Source: Pseudomonas sp. QS1027
Lineage (GTDB): Bacteria > Pseudomonadota > Gammaproteobacteria > Pseudomonadales > Pseudomonadaceae
Assembly (NCBI RefSeq): GCF_002814235.1
Contig: NZ_PHSU01000003.1
Coordinates: 620,001-684,000 of the forward strand
Reading direction: 5' to 3'
DNA: 64,000 nt
In this document: piece after piece, positions 42,112 through 57,059 of the stretch
How positions within the stretch are numbered: position 1 is the stretch's first letter
How the letters are laid out: the number at the start of each line of letters is the position of its first letter
Notes under the pieces: generated by a model
What the model was told of the DNA's origin: nothing
The model's database searches: none
The model's input: only the letters and a program-made list of their open reading frames with translations
Position numbers and translations under genes: made by a program

Positions 42112-44028
42112 ATGACCCTGCTCAAATTCAGCGATGTGTCCCTTGCCTTCGGCGCCATGCCGTTGTTGGACAAGGTGTCGTGGCAGATCGCCCGTGGTGA
42201 GCGGGTGTGCATCATCGGCCGCAACGGCACAGGCAAGTCCAGTATGTTGAAGCTGGTCAAGGGCGTGCAAAAGCCCGATGACGGCTCCGTCTGGCGTGCG
42301 CCCGGCCTCAAGATCGGCGAGTTGCCGCAAGAATTGCCGCTGGCCGACGACCGCACCGTGTTCGATGTGGTTGCCGAAGGCCTGGACGGGGTTGGCGAGC
42401 TGCTCGCGCAGTACCACCACCTGAGCCAGAACATCGTCACCGATGCCGACCTGGACAAGCTCATGCATGTCCAGCACGACCTCGAAGCCCGCGATGGCTG
42501 GCGCTTGCAGACCCTGGTCGACAGCACCCTGAGCCGCCTGCAACTGCCGGCCGACAAGACCCTCGCCGAGTTGTCCGGCGGCTGGCGCCGGCGCGTCCTG
42601 CTGGCCCAGGCACTGGTTTCGGAACCGGACCTGCTGCTGCTCGACGAACCGACCAACCACCTGGACATCGGTGCGATCGCCTGGCTGGAAGAAGCCCTGA
42701 AGGATTTCCAGGGCGCGGTGCTGTTTATCACCCACGACCGTTCCTTCCTGCAGAACCTGGCCACCCGCATCCTCGAACTGGATCGCGGCGGCCTGATCGA
42801 CTGGAACGGCGACTACGCCAGCTTCCTGGTGCACAAGGAAGCCACGCTGGCCGCCGAGGAAACCGCCAACGCGCTGTTCGACAAGCGCCTGGCCCAGGAA
42901 GAAGTCTGGATCCGCCAGGGCATCAAGGCCCGCCGCACCCGTAACGAAGGCCGCGTGCGCGCCTTGAAAGCCCTGCGCGTGGAGCGTAGCGAGCGTCGCG
43001 AGCGCACCGGCAAGGCGAACATCCTGCTCGATACCGCCGACAAGTCCGGCAAGCAGGTCATGGTGCTGGAAAACGTCAGCTTCGCGCACCCGGGCGGTCC
43101 GTTCCTGATCAAGGACTTCTCCATGGTCCTGCAACGTGGCGACCGGATCGGCCTGCTCGGGGCCAACGGTACCGGCAAGACCACCTTGCTCAAGCTGATG
43201 CTCAATGGCCTGCAACCGACCAGCGGCAAGGTGGAAGAGGGGACGCGGATCGACGTGGCCTACTTCGACCAGTTGCGCCATCAGCTGGACCTGGAAAAGA
43301 CCGTGATCGACAACGTTGCCGAAGGTCGCGACTTTATCGACATCGACGGCCAGAGCCGCCACGTGCTGAGTTATCTGGGCGACTTCCTGTTCAGCCCGCA
43401 GCGCGCCCGTACCCCGGTGAAAGCCCTGTCCGGTGGTGAGCGCGCGCGCCTGCTGCTGGCCAAGCTGTTCAGCAAGCCGTCCAACCTGCTGGTACTCGAC
43501 GAACCGACCAACGACCTCGATGTGGAAACCCTCGAGTTGCTGGAAGAAGTGCTGCTGACGTTCAGCGGCACCGTGCTGATGGTCAGCCACGACCGGGCCT
43601 TCCTCGACAACGTGGTCACCAGCACCCTGGTCTTCGAAGGCGAGGGCAAGGTGCGCGAGTACGTCGGTGGTTACCAGGACTGGCTGCGCCAGGGCGGTTC
43701 GCCGCGTTTGCTCGGTGTGACCGAGAACAAGTCCGGCAAGGCCGAGCTCAATTCCGCGGTAGTGGCGGCGACGCCAGCACCGGCGACGGCCGTCGAACAG
43801 CCGGTGGCGAAGAAAAAGCTCAGCTACAAATTGCAGCGTGAGCTGGAAGCGTTGCCGGGCGAGATCGAAGCCAAGGAACAGCAGATTGCCGCCGTTGAAG
43901 CCGAAATGGCGGAGTCGGGGTTCTATCAGCGTCCGGCGGCGGAGACTGCTGCGGTCATCGCCAAACTGGAAAAACTCCAGGCCGAGCTGGAAGTGATGGT
44001 GGAACGCTGGGCTGAGCTGGACGCCTGA
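42112..44028 (+). CDS. uup: ABC-F ATPase, Uup type
   Basis: The 638-residue soluble protein has two ABC domains: GRNGTGKSS with LSGGWRRR and LLLLDEPTNHLD, then GANGTGKTT with LSGGERARL and LLVLDEPTNDLD, joined by the ABC-F linker, and a C-terminal coiled coil (about 565-635). Uup proteins act on ribosomes or branched DNA. GGAG is before the ATG at 42112; the 24 extra residues upstream are unsupported. Confidence 0.9.
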   Translation: MTLLKFSDVSLAFGAMPLLDKVSWQIARGERVCIIGRNGTGKSSMLKLVKGVQKPDDGSVWRAPGLKIGELPQELPLADDRTVFDVVAEGLDGVGELLAQYHHLSQNIVTDADLDKLMHVQHDLEARDGWRLQTLVDSTLSRLQLPADKTLAELSGGWRRRVLLAQALVSEPDLLLLDEPTNHLDIGAIAWLEEALKDFQGAVLFITHDRSFLQNLATRILELDRGGLIDWNGDYASFLVHKEATLAAEETANALFDKRLAQEEVWIRQGIKARRTRNEGRVRALKALRVERSERRERTGKANILLDTADKSGKQVMVLENVSFAHPGGPFLIKDFSMVLQRGDRIGLLGANGTGKTTLLKLMLNGLQPTSGKVEEGTRIDVAYFDQLRHQLDLEKTVIDNVAEGRDFIDIDGQSRHVLSYLGDFLFSPQRARTPVKALSGGERARLLLAKLFSKPSNLLVLDEPTNDLDVETLELLEEVLLTFSGTVLMVSHDRAFLDNVVTSTLVFEGEGKVREYVGGYQDWLRQGGSPRLLGVTENKSGKAELNSAVVAATPAPATAVEQPVAKKKLSYKLQRELEALPGEIEAKEQQIAAVEAEMAESGFYQRPAAETAAVIAKLEKLQAELEVMVERWAELDA

Positions 44029-44045
44029 GCGATCCCTGGGTAACG

Positions 44046-44083
44046 AAAAGCCCGGCCCCATTTGCGTGGGTGCCGGGCTTTTT
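44046..44083. terminator. Bidirectional rho-independent terminator
   Basis: Arms AAAGCCCGGC (44047-44056) and GCCGGGCTTT (44072-44081) with T on one side and A on the other stop transcription from both the uup and the convergent usp gene. Confidence 0.88.
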
Positions 44084-44100
44084 ATTGGCGCCGCCGATCT

Positions 44101-44544
44101 TCAGGTCGGGCGTTTGACCAGGTGTACCGCCAGCACATCGCAGGGCGCGCCGTGCAATACGTCATTGGCGGTGGAGCCCAGCAGTAGCGCCAAACCGTGG
44201 CGGCCGTGGCTGCCGACCACGATCAGGTCGCAATGCTGTTCCTTGGCCAGGTGGTGGATTTCCTGGCGCGGCTGGCCGTAGGTCAGGTGACAATTGTCCC
44301 GTGAGACCTCCGGGTACTTGACGATCAGGCGATCGAGGCGCTCCTTGGCCTGGTCGAATTGCTGTTGCTGCAACTGCGAAAGGTCCATGGGCACGTCGCC
44401 ACCGAAGGCCATGGCCATGGGTTCGACGATATGCACCAGGGACAGCTTGGCTTGGCTGCTGACCGACAGTTCGCGTGCGCGCTTGATGACCGGGTCGCAT
44501 TCTTCTGTCAGGTCGACAGCTACCAGAATGTGTTCGTAGCTCAT
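44101..44544 (-). CDS. Universal stress protein UspA family
   Basis: The 147-residue protein has the UspA fold and the ATP-binding motif GSHGRHGLALLLGSTANDVL (G-x2-G-x9-G-S/T). It begins MSYEHILVAVDLTEECDP. A ribosome site AGGAGT lies before the chosen ATG. Confidence 0.93.
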   Translation of the reverse strand: MSYEHILVAVDLTEECDPVIKRARELSVSSQAKLSLVHIVEPMAMAFGGDVPMDLSQLQQQQFDQAKERLDRLIVKYPEVSRDNCHLTYGQPRQEIHHLAKEQHCDLIVVGSHGRHGLALLLGSTANDVLHGAPCDVLAVHLVKRPT

Positions 44545-44647
44545 GAAAGGCACTCCTGAGGATCGCATTAGCTTTAAGTATGGCTGGTTTCAAGCGGATT
44601 GGTTCAGCGGCGAACCCATCGCTCATCAAGAATCGAGAGAGTTAGAT

Positions 44648-45085
44648 ATGACGGTATGGATAGTGGTGTCAATCCTTGCGCTGGTATTGAGCCCTTTGGC
44701 CTGGTTGCGTCCTTCGCGCCGCCAGAGCGGGATGATGGCCGTGCGCATGGAAGCGCGGCGCATCGGCCTGGGCATGCAACTGGCGCCCCAGGAGTGGCCG
44801 CACTGGCTGCCCCATGAGCCGCCGAGCCCCTGTGCGCAATATCATCGACCACGCTTGCGCGCCGACAGCCCTTGTTGGTGCTACTGGCAAACCGCCCCCG
44901 GAGTCTGGGCCAACCAATGGCGCGAAACCCTGACCGACGACAAGCTGCTGGTGCATTTGCGGACGTTGCCGGACAACGTCTACAAGATCGAGGCGGACAA
45001 GCAGATGATCGCCGTCTATTGGGGCGAGCGTGGTGATGCCCAGGCCTTGCCGGCCATTGCGGCGGTCCTCAAGGCCCTGGCCTGA
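44648..45085 (+). CDS. Hypothetical protein with N-terminal membrane anchor
   Basis: The 145-residue protein begins MTVWIVVSILALVLSPLAWL, one transmembrane or signal-anchor segment, then a basic stretch (RPSRRQSGMMAVRMEARRIG) and a soluble domain with several Trp residues (CWCYWQTAPGVWANQW). I do not recognise a family beyond a conserved Pseudomonas protein located between usp and fadB. The 35-residue extension of the longer frame lacks a ribosome site. Confidence 0.75.
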   Translation: MTVWIVVSILALVLSPLAWLRPSRRQSGMMAVRMEARRIGLGMQLAPQEWPHWLPHEPPSPCAQYHRPRLRADSPCWCYWQTAPGVWANQWRETLTDDKLLVHLRTLPDNVYKIEADKQMIAVYWGERGDAQALPAIAAVLKALA

Positions 45086-45437
45086 CGCAGGGCGGGATCG
45101 GCCGCTCGCCGCTACACTATTGAATCGCTGAATGGGCGGCCATAACCCCTGGCACCCAAGCGCTTTCACGCCCGGAATATGACCGGGAAGTCGTTTTTTT
45201 CGCAACGTTTTCCGCAATTGACAATTGCCGCGAATTCCGTGAAGGTGTCCACACCCAAATCAAACGGGCGTATGAATTGAGCGTTTGTCTGATCAGACGG
45301 CTCCAAACAGAATCCCGACTATCGCGTTGGCGGGTGTGCCTGGCGGCTTGGCGTAGCATCGACGGTAACGTCCATGCCGTACCATCCGCCCGCGTCCGAC
45401 GTGTACTGTTCAGCTTCCATATCGTGGAGATCAGTTG
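45086..45437. other. fadBA upstream region
   Basis: No gene is seen in about 350 bases. It contains a small hairpin with CCCGG/CCGGG arms followed by T7 (about 45160-45200), likely the end of the upstream transcript, the palindrome CAATTGACAATTG (45215-45227), and CAAACG (45261-45266) facing CGTTTG (45282-45287). The latter recalls PsrA half-sites, but the 15-base spacing is wider than in known sites. Confidence 0.5.
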
Positions 45438-48790
<3,353 letters not shown>

Positions 48791-48806
48791 GCGTCTCGTA
48801 GAAGGA

Positions 48807-48837
48807 AGCCGGGGCCTGGTGCCCCGGCTTTTGTTTT
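48807..48837 (+). terminator. Rho-independent terminator of fadBA
   Basis: Arms AGCCGGGGC (48807-48815) and GCCCCGGCT (48821-48829) are followed by TTTGTTTTT. Confidence 0.9.
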
Positions 48838-48875
48838 TCCGAATTTTTTTATTTTTATTTGTAAGGAGCCGATAC

Positions 48876-49112
48876 ATGAAATTGGAACCCGGGCTCTATC
48901 AGCATTACAAGGGACCGCAGTACCGTGTTTTCAACGTTGCGCGGCACTCCGAGACCGACGAAGAACTGGTGTTCTACCAAGCCCTGTATGGCGATTACGG
49001 CTTTTGGGTACGTCCCTTGAGCATGTTCCTGGAGTCGGTCGAGGTTGACGGCGAACAGGTCCCGCGCTTTGCTTTGGTGCAAGCTGAACCGAGCCTTTTT
49101 TCAAGGCCTTGA
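48876..49112 (+). CDS. DUF1653 protein
   Basis: The 78-residue protein (MKLEPGLYQHYKGPQYRVF, then LVFYQALYGDYGFWVRPLSMF) belongs to DUF1653, a small beta-rich family of unknown function that is found between fadA and topA in Pseudomonas. AAGGAG precedes the ATG; the longer frame upstream runs through the fadA terminator. Confidence 0.9.
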   Translation: MKLEPGLYQHYKGPQYRVFNVARHSETDEELVFYQALYGDYGFWVRPLSMFLESVEVDGEQVPRFALVQAEPSLFSRP

Positions 49113-49226
49113 GGGGAGGTCGCGCAGAACCCTGCGCTTGACCTCACCTTGTAGCCACTATATATAGCGGTGCCGCGTCAGGCGCAGGCCGCCTCTCACT
49201 TCTAGCATTCAGGAATTTTCTGATCC

Positions 49227-51842
49227 ATGGGCAAATCGCTGGTCATTGTGGAATCCCCGGCTAAGGCCAAGACCATCAACAAGTACTTGGGTACCCAGTA
49301 CGTGGTGAAGTCGAGTATCGGCCATATCCGAGACCTGCCCACCAGCGGTTCGGCGAGTGCCACCAAAGAGCCTGCTGCCAAGCGTGGCAAGGCGGCGGTT
49401 GGCGAAGCCCCCGTGCTGACGGCGAAGGAGAAGGCGCGCAAGCAACTGGTCTCGCGCATGGGCGTCGATCCGGACCACGGCTGGAAAGCCCGCTACGAGA
49501 TCCTTCCCGGCAAGGAGAAGGTGATCGAGGAACTGCGCCGCCTGGCCAAGGATGCCGACACCATCTATCTCGCAACCGACTTGGACCGCGAGGGGGAAGC
49601 CATTGCCTGGCACCTGCGCGAAGCCATCGGTGGGGATGACAGCCGCTACAAGCGCGTGGTGTTCAACGAGATCACCAAGAAAGCCATCCAGGAAGCTTTC
49701 TCGGCACCTGGCGAGCTGGACATCGATCGCGTCAACGCCCAGCAGGCCCGCCGCTTCCTCGACCGTGTCGTGGGTTACATGGTCTCGCCGTTGCTCTGGT
49801 CGAAGATCGCCCGTGGCCTGTCCGCCGGTCGCGTACAGTCGGTAGCGGTGAAGCTGGTGGTCGAGCGTGAGCGCGAGATCCGTGCGTTCAACCCCGAAGA
49901 ATACTGGGAAGTCCACGCCGACCTCGGCACCGCCAAGGGCGCCAAGGTGCGCTTCGAAGTCGCGCGGGAGAAGGGCGAGGCGTTCAAGCCGCTCAATGAA
50001 GCCCAGGCCATGGCGGCCCTGGAGAAGCTCAAGGCGTCGGCCTACACCATCGCCAAGCGCGAGGACAAACCGACCAGCAGCAAGCCGTCGGCCCCTTTCA
50101 TTACTTCCACCCTGCAGCAGGCCGCGAGTAACCGCCTGGGCTATGGGGTGAAGAAAACCATGATGATGGCCCAGCGCTTGTACGAAGCGGGCTACATCAC
50201 CTATATGCGTACCGACTCCACCAACCTCTCGGCCGATGCCGTGGCGATGGCGCGGACCTATATCGAAGGCGAGTTCGGCGCCAAATACCTGCCGGAAAAC
50301 GCCAACGTCTACAGCAGCAAGGCCGGCGCCCAGGAAGCTCACGAAGCCATCCGTCCTTCGGATGTGAATACCGACCCGAGCAAGCTGTCGGGCATGGAAC
50401 GTGATGCCGAGCGCCTCTACGAGCTGATCTGGCGCCAATTCGTGGCCTGCCAGATGCTGCCGGCGCAATACCTGTCGACCACCGTCAGCGTCGCCGCTGG
50501 TGACTTCGAGCTGCGTGCCAAGGGCCGTATCCTGAAGTTCGACGGTTACACCCGGGTATTGCCGCAGATGAGCAAGCCGGGCGACGACGATGTGCTGCCG
50601 GACATGGCCCAGGGCGAGGTGATGAAGCTGATCCAGCTCGATCCGACCCAGCACTTCACCAAGCCGCCGGCCCGTTACTCCGAAGCCAGCCTGGTCAAGG
50701 AAATGGAAAAGCGCGGTATCGGTCGTCCTTCGACCTATGCGGCGATCATCTCGACCATCCAGGACCGTGGTTATGTGGCGCTGCACAACCGCCGCTTCTA
50801 CTCCGAGAAGATGGGCGACATCGTCACCGAGCGCCTCTCGGAAAGCTTCTCCGACCTGATGGACTACGGTTTTACCGCCAGCATGGAAGAGCACCTCGAC
50901 GACGTGGCCCAGGGCGAGCGTGACTGGAAGAACGTGCTCGATGAGTTCTACGGCGACTTCAAGAAAAAGCTCGAAGTGGCGGAAAGCCCTGACGGCGGCA
51001 TGCGCGCCAACCAGCCGGTGATGACTGACATCCCGTGCCTGACCTGTGGCCGGCCGATGCAGATTCGTACCGCCTCTACTGGCGTGTTCCTCGGCTGCTC
51101 GGGCTACAGCCTGCCGCCCAAGGAACGCTGCAAGGCCACCGTCAACCTGGTGCCGGGCGACGAAATCGCCGCCGACGACGAGGGTGAATCGGAATCCCTG
51201 GTACTGCGCGGCAAGCATCGCTGCCCGATCTGCAGCACGGCGATGGATGCCTACCTGCTTGACGAGAAGCGCAAGCTGCACATCTGCGGTAACAACCCGG
51301 ATTGCGACGGTTACGAGATCGAAGAAGGCAGCTACCGCATCAAGGGCTACGAAGGCCCGAGCCTGGAATGCGACAAGTGCGGCAGCGAGATGCAGCTCAA
51401 GACCGGCCGTTTCGGCAAGTTCTTCGGGTGCACCAACGCGACCTGCAAGAACACCCGCAAGCTGCTCAAGAGCGGTGATGCGGCGCCGCCGAAGATGGAC
51501 CCGGTGAAGATGCCGGAGCTCAAGTGCGAGAAGGTCAACGACACCTACATCCTGCGTGACGGTGCTTCCGGCCTGTTCCTGGCTGCCAGCCAGTTCCCGA
51601 AAAACCGTGAAACCCGTGCGCCGCTGGTGATCGAGATCCTGCCCCACAAGGACGAGATCGATCCCAAGTACCACTTCCTGTGTGATGCCCCGCAGAAGGA
51701 CCCGGACGGTCGTCCGTCGGTCATTCGCTACAGTCGCAAGACCAAGGAGCAGTACGTGCAGACCGAAGTGGAAGGCAAGCCGACCGGCTGGAAGGCGTTC
51801 TACGACGGCGGCAAATGGAAGGTGGAAGACAAGCGCTCGTAA
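49227..51842 (+). CDS. topA: DNA topoisomerase I
   Basis: TopA relaxes negative supercoils. The 871-residue type IA enzyme has the Toprim domain ([32 protein letters not shown]), the active-site Tyr in [13 protein letters not shown] and C-terminal zinc ribbons with four-Cys sets ([31 protein letters not shown]). The gene is monocistronic with its own terminator. Confidence 0.98.
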   Translation: MGKSLVIVESPAKAKTINKYLGTQYVVKSSIGHIRDLPTSGSASATKEPAAKRGKAAVGEAPVLTAKEKARKQLVSRMGVDPDHGWKARYEILPGKEKVIEELRRLAKDADTIYLATDLDREGEAIAWHLREAIGGDDSRYKRVVFNEITKKAIQEAFSAPGELDIDRVNAQQARRFLDRVVGYMVSPLLWSKIARGLSAGRVQSVAVKLVVEREREIRAFNPEEYWEVHADLGTAKGAKVRFEVAREKGEAFKPLNEAQAMAALEKLKASAYTIAKREDKPTSSKPSAPFITSTLQQAASNRLGYGVKKTMMMAQRLYEAGYITYMRTDSTNLSADAVAMARTYIEGEFGAKYLPENANVYSSKAGAQEAHEAIRPSDVNTDPSKLSGMERDAERLYELIWRQFVACQMLPAQYLSTTVSVAAGDFELRAKGRILKFDGYTRVLPQMSKPGDDDVLPDMAQGEVMKLIQLDPTQHFTKPPARYSEASLVKEMEKRGIGRPSTYAAIISTIQDRGYVALHNRRFYSEKMGDIVTERLSESFSDLMDYGFTASMEEHLDDVAQGERDWKNVLDEFYGDFKKKLEVAESPDGGMRANQPVMTDIPCLTCGRPMQIRTASTGVFLGCSGYSLPPKERCKATVNLVPGDEIAADDEGESESLVLRGKHRCPICSTAMDAYLLDEKRKLHICGNNPDCDGYEIEEGSYRIKGYEGPSLECDKCGSEMQLKTGRFGKFFGCTNATCKNTRKLLKSGDAAPPKMDPVKMPELKCEKVNDTYILRDGASGLFLAASQFPKNRETRAPLVIEILPHKDEIDPKYHFLCDAPQKDPDGRPSVIRYSRKTKEQYVQTEVEGKPTGWKAFYDGGKWKVEDKRS

Positions 51843-51879
51843 GCTGAGTCCCCGATCCGCTGATCGGGTATGAACACCA

Positions 51880-51920
51880 AGGCCGCGTGAAAACCTGGGT
51901 TTTCACGCGGCCTTTGTTTT
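51880..51920 (+). terminator. Rho-independent terminator of topA
   Basis: A 16-base stem (51880-51895 with 51900-51915) with a CTGG loop is followed by a T-rich run. Confidence 0.92.
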
Positions 51921-51997
51921 TTTGGCTTGCGGCGAACTTGCCCGATCCCTGAAACTGACTGACCTGCCTGTGGCCTTTTTCCCTGGAGCGCGCCGTC

Positions 51998-52519
51998 ATG
52001 GCCAATGAACTCTATACCCGTACCAACCAGAAGATCTTTTACGCCGGCCTCGCCCTGGAGGCCTTGGGCAAGGCCGAGGCGAGCGGGGCGATGAATGCCC
52101 TGGCGCTGATCCAGGCAGAGCGCGAAGCCGCGGTGTTTCATCTATACGGTGCGTTGCTCGGGCTCTGCCATGAGATTGCCGGCTTCTATCGCCTTCCCCA
52201 GGCGGCCGCGCCTCGGGCCGAGTTGCTGCTGACCCGCGAAGTGCTGGAGGCGATCGCCATTCCGGAAATGGCCGAGCTGGTGGAGTTGGCCCATAGCCCG
52301 CAAACCTGGCTGGCCCGCTTGATCAGTGAGCATGCCACGTTGTATCTGCCGCCCCAGCCCCCCCGGAAGGTCAAGGGCGACGTGTTGCAGCCGTTGATCG
52401 TGGCGGTGAGCCTGGATGAGGACGAGGCGCCTGAGCTGGGGCGTGAGGAGCTGGAGAGCTGGCGGCAGAACCTGAAGGCGCTGGCGATCCGTTTCCGCGA
52501 TGGGCTCAACGAGTGCTGA
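51998..52519 (+). CDS. DUF6586 family protein
   Basis: The 173-residue cytoplasmic protein (MANELYTRTNQKIFYAGLAL) is helical and found between topA and lexA in Pseudomonas. Its function is unknown. It contains no catalytic motif that I can name. Confidence 0.85.
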   Translation: MANELYTRTNQKIFYAGLALEALGKAEASGAMNALALIQAEREAAVFHLYGALLGLCHEIAGFYRLPQAAAPRAELLLTREVLEAIAIPEMAELVELAHSPQTWLARLISEHATLYLPPQPPRKVKGDVLQPLIVAVSLDEDEAPELGREELESWRQNLKALAIRFRDGLNEC

Positions 52520-52549
52520 GTGATTGAGCGGGCATATGGATGAACAGAG

Positions 52550-52572
52550 GGCGATTATTTTGTCGCCTTTTT
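52550..52572 (+). terminator. Weak rho-independent terminator
   Basis: GGCGA and TCGCC arms with an 8-base loop are followed by five T residues, after the DUF6586 gene. Confidence 0.5.
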
Positions 52573-52695
52573 CTTCGCAAAAAGTAGTCTCCATCTGTCA
52601 GATGTTCATCAAGCGGTAAAGAAAGCGCTTCAGTTCTCCTGCGAGGTGCCGTTGATGACTGATATAATGATGGCCTTTCGTGGAGAACAGACACT

Positions 52696-52932
52696 ATGCC
52701 TACGTCCTTTCTAGAAATTGTCGAGCTGCCGGACGGCCGTATCGAGCTGCGCCGGGCCGAGGACGAAGGTTCTCTGGTGACCCTTAACTTTTCCGAAGAT
52801 GCCAAGGCGTTCCTGCAGGGCCAGCATGTAGAGGTGGCCAAGGCCATGTTGAGCGTGGGCGTGCAGATGGCCGGGCGTTTGGCCGAAGGTGAGATCGAGA
52901 AGGACGACGGCGGGCCACGGGTTCTTCACTGA
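52696..52932 (+). CDS. Small conserved Pseudomonas protein
   Basis: The 78-residue acidic protein (MPTSFLEIVELPDGRIELRR, then AKAFLQGQHVEVAKAMLSVG) is conserved next to lexA-sulA in Pseudomonas and has no known function. It is convergent with sulA. Confidence 0.85.
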   Translation: MPTSFLEIVELPDGRIELRRAEDEGSLVTLNFSEDAKAFLQGQHVEVAKAMLSVGVQMAGRLAEGEIEKDDGGPRVLH

Positions 52933-52962
52933 ACCGAGGCTCGTTCGGCGCTGTTTCAGATC

Positions 52963-52985
52963 GGCTTCTCTGTCCTGGAGAAGCC
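52963..52985. other. Hairpin in the convergent gap before sulA
   Basis: GGCTTCTC and GAGAAGCC arms (7-base loop) can pair, without a clear U-tract; a weak bidirectional stop is possible. Confidence 0.35.
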
Positions 52986-53032
52986 CTGAAGCGATCAGCA
53001 TGAAGCACCGGCCCTGACGGCCGTTCAATCAG

Positions 53033-53506
53033 TCAGCCCAAGCGAATATTCAGACTTTGCGCATCGCCTTGACGAGCCGCGCTGATCAACTGTTGACGCG
53101 CGTTGGCGTTCAGCGGATTCAGCCAGCTGACCACGGTGTGGCTACGGCCCAGGCGCAAGGCTTCACAGGTCAATTGCTGGGCGTTTTGAGCGCTGCTGGG
53201 TTGCAGGAGCAGAATCCGTTCCCGGTTGAGTCCGGCATCCCGCAACCACGCCTGGGTCAGGCTCGATGGCGGGGCGATCAGGGTCAGCCAGCGGGCTTCC
53301 TGATCCTGGCTCAATTCCCGCAGGATCGGCGCCAGCAGGCTCAGGCAACTCCCGGCAGCGCCCCGCAACGACAGCTCACTGAAAACTTCTGGCTCAGTGC
53401 TCCAGGGGGCTTCGACCACCTCCTTGAGCAGGGGCGCGAGGGGTTGCGCCATGAACGCTTCGAACAGGGAAAGCTGTGGGTGTTGTGGGGTTTGCTGGAA
53501 TTGCAT
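53033..53506 (-). CDS. sulA: SOS cell-division inhibitor SulA
   Basis: SulA blocks FtsZ assembly during the SOS response. The 157-residue protein has the SulA core (LTLIAPPSSLTQAWLRDAG and VVSWLNPLNANARQQL). It starts at ATG 53506, preceded by AAGGAGG, ten bases after the lexA stop. It is therefore expressed from the LexA-controlled lexA promoter, as in other Pseudomonas. Confidence 0.92.
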   Translation of the reverse strand: MQFQQTPQHPQLSLFEAFMAQPLAPLLKEVVEAPWSTEPEVFSELSLRGAAGSCLSLLAPILRELSQDQEARWLTLIAPPSSLTQAWLRDAGLNRERILLLQPSSAQNAQQLTCEALRLGRSHTVVSWLNPLNANARQQLISAARQGDAQSLNIRLG

Positions 53507-53516
53507 GACGCCTCCT

Positions 53517-54125
53517 TCAGCGGCGAATAACGCCGACACTCAAACCTTCGATGACGAAGTCCTGATCTTTCAGGTTGACTTCGATGGGGGCGAACTCGGG
53601 GTTTTCCGCCAGCAGCCAGACCTTGCTGCCTTCGCGCTTGAAGCGCTTGACGGTGACTTCCTCGCCGATCCGCGCCACCACGATCTGGCCGTTGCGGGCT
53701 TCTCGGCAGGTGTGCACGGCCAGCAGGTCGCCGTCGAAAATGCCGACGTCCTTCATGCTCATGCCGTGAACGCGCAACAGATAGTCGGCCCGGGGATGGA
53801 AGAAGGTCGGGTTGATGTTGCAGGATTCCTCGACGTGCTGCTGGGCGAGAATCGGCGCACCGGCGGCCACGCGGCCGATGATCGGCAGGGTGGATTCATC
53901 GGTCTTGGCTTCGAAGCCGGGGATACGAATGCCGCGGGATGCGCCCGGGGTCATTTCGATCGCACCCTTGCGGGCCAGGGCCTTGAGGTGCTCTTCAGCC
54001 GCGTTCGGTGATTTGAAGCCGAGTTCCAGGGCAATTTCCGCGCGGGTTGGCGGATAGCCATTATCCTCCAGGCATCGTTTGATAAAGGCCAGAATCTCAG
54101 CTTGGCGTGGCGTCAGTTTTATCAT
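53517..54125 (-). CDS. lexA: SOS repressor LexA
   Basis: The 202-residue repressor has an N-terminal winged helix ([35 protein letters not shown]), the self-cleavage Ala-Gly in [10 protein letters not shown], the catalytic Ser in HGMSMKDVG and Lys in [10 protein letters not shown]. It controls itself and sulA through the two boxes upstream. Confidence 0.98.
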   Translation of the reverse strand: MIKLTPRQAEILAFIKRCLEDNGYPPTRAEIALELGFKSPNAAEEHLKALARKGAIEMTPGASRGIRIPGFEAKTDESTLPIIGRVAAGAPILAQQHVEESCNINPTFFHPRADYLLRVHGMSMKDVGIFDGDLLAVHTCREARNGQIVVARIGEEVTVKRFKREGSKVWLLAENPEFAPIEVNLKDQDFVIEGLSVGVIRR

Positions 54126-54135
54126 TTTGAGCGCT

Positions 54136-54151
54136 CTGTCTTTTTATACAG
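54136..54151. promoter_or_regulatory. LexA box 1
   Basis: CTGTCTTTTTATACAG matches the CTGT-N8-ACAG consensus exactly, 10 bases before the lexA ATG. Confidence 0.9.
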
Positions 54152-54154
54152 TGA

Positions 54155-54170
54155 CTGGGATTATATACAG
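54155..54170. promoter_or_regulatory. LexA box 2
   Basis: CTGGGATTATATACAG matches CTGT-N8-ACAG with one mismatch and lies 19 bases from box 1, two helical turns. Confidence 0.78.
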
Positions 54171-54317
54171 TGCAAGGCGCTTGGCAATCCTCCTTTTTCT
54201 GACGTCCGCCAGACGGTCGCCGGGCCAGGGTGTCCGAGCCGGATCGGGGGGATGGCTACAGGCCAGGGTTTGTATGATTTAATGCCTGACCGACGGGCCA
54301 CGAACGGACCGTCAGGC

Positions 54318-54361
54318 TTGACATTCCTGGGGCTGAAACGTATGTTTCAAACAAGTGTTTG
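54318..54361 (+). promoter_or_regulatory. psrA promoter with overlapping PsrA operators
   Basis: TTGACA (54318-54323) and TATGTT (54341-54346) are 17 bases apart. Two palindromes of the known PsrA form, GAAAC-N4-GTTTC (54335-54348) and CAAAC-N4-GTTTG (54348-54361), cover the -10 region and start site, so PsrA should repress its own gene. Confidence 0.8.
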
Positions 54362-54376
54362 TCAGGCGGAGTAACC

Positions 54377-55099
54377 ATGGCCCAGTCGGAAACCGTTGAA
54401 CGCATTCTCGATGCTGCCGAGCAATTGTTCGCGGAAAAAGGTTTCGCCGAGACCTCATTGCGGTTGATCACCAGCAAGGCGGGGGTCAATCTCGCGGCGG
54501 TGAACTACCATTTCGGCTCGAAGAAAGCCCTGATCCAGGCGGTGTTCTCGCGCTTCCTCGGCCCGTTCTGCATCAGCCTCGACCGTGAGCTGGAGCGCCG
54601 CCAGGCCAAGCCCGAGGTCAAGCCCGGGCTGGAAGAACTGCTGGAAATCCTCGTTGAGCAGGCCCTGGTGGTACAACCGCGCAGCGGCAACGACCTGTCG
54701 ATCTTCATGCGCTTGCTGGGTCTGGCCTTCAGCCAGAGCCAGGGCCACCTGCGGCGTTACCTGGAAGACATGTACGGCAAGGTGTTCCGCCGCTATATGT
54801 TGCTGGTCAACGATGCAGCGCCACGAATTCCCCCAATCGAGCTGTTCTGGCGCGTGCACTTCATGCTCGGTGCGGCGGCGTTCAGCATGTCGGGTATCAA
54901 GGCCCTGCGGGCGATTGCCGAGACCGACTTCGGGGTCAATACCTCCATCGAGCAGGTCATGCGCCTGATGGTGCCGTTCCTCGCGGCCGGCATGCGCGCC
55001 GACAGCGGTGTGACCGATGCCTCCATGGCGGCGGCGCAGTTGCGTCCGCGTAGCAAGTCGACGCCGGCGCCGGCTACGACTGCGGCAGCCAAGGTTTAA
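54377..55099 (+). CDS. psrA: TetR-family regulator PsrA
   Basis: PsrA is a fatty-acid-responsive repressor/activator controlling fadBA, rpoS and itself in Pseudomonas. The 240-residue protein has a TetR helix-turn-helix (ILDAAEQLFAEKGFAETSLR, AAVNYHFGSK) and a helical ligand domain. ATG 54377 is chosen with the operators upstream. Confidence 0.94.
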   Translation: MAQSETVERILDAAEQLFAEKGFAETSLRLITSKAGVNLAAVNYHFGSKKALIQAVFSRFLGPFCISLDRELERRQAKPEVKPGLEELLEILVEQALVVQPRSGNDLSIFMRLLGLAFSQSQGHLRRYLEDMYGKVFRRYMLLVNDAAPRIPPIELFWRVHFMLGAAAFSMSGIKALRAIAETDFGVNTSIEQVMRLMVPFLAAGMRADSGVTDASMAAAQLRPRSKSTPAPATTAAAKV

Positions 55100-55292
55100 C
55101 GCACTACGGGTGGGCGCGCCGGCTTCGATCCGCTAAGCTGCCGCCCATGCCTGATTTCTTTCTGTTCCAAGTCTCCCTTGCCCGTTCCTGCTTGCCTGGC
55201 GTTGTCCATGGCAAGGCGTTGCCGTGCCTGTCTGTCGCCGCCTGGCGTGCAGGCCCGCGAGGGCAATGGGCACTTTTGTCCAAGGATTCCCT

Positions 55293-57057
<1,765 letters not shown>

Positions 57058-57059
57058 GG

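Noticed and set aside
49209..51674. Long open frame opposite topA (821 codons)
   Set aside because: Antisense shadow; His/Arg/Val-rich product without domains, topA is clear.
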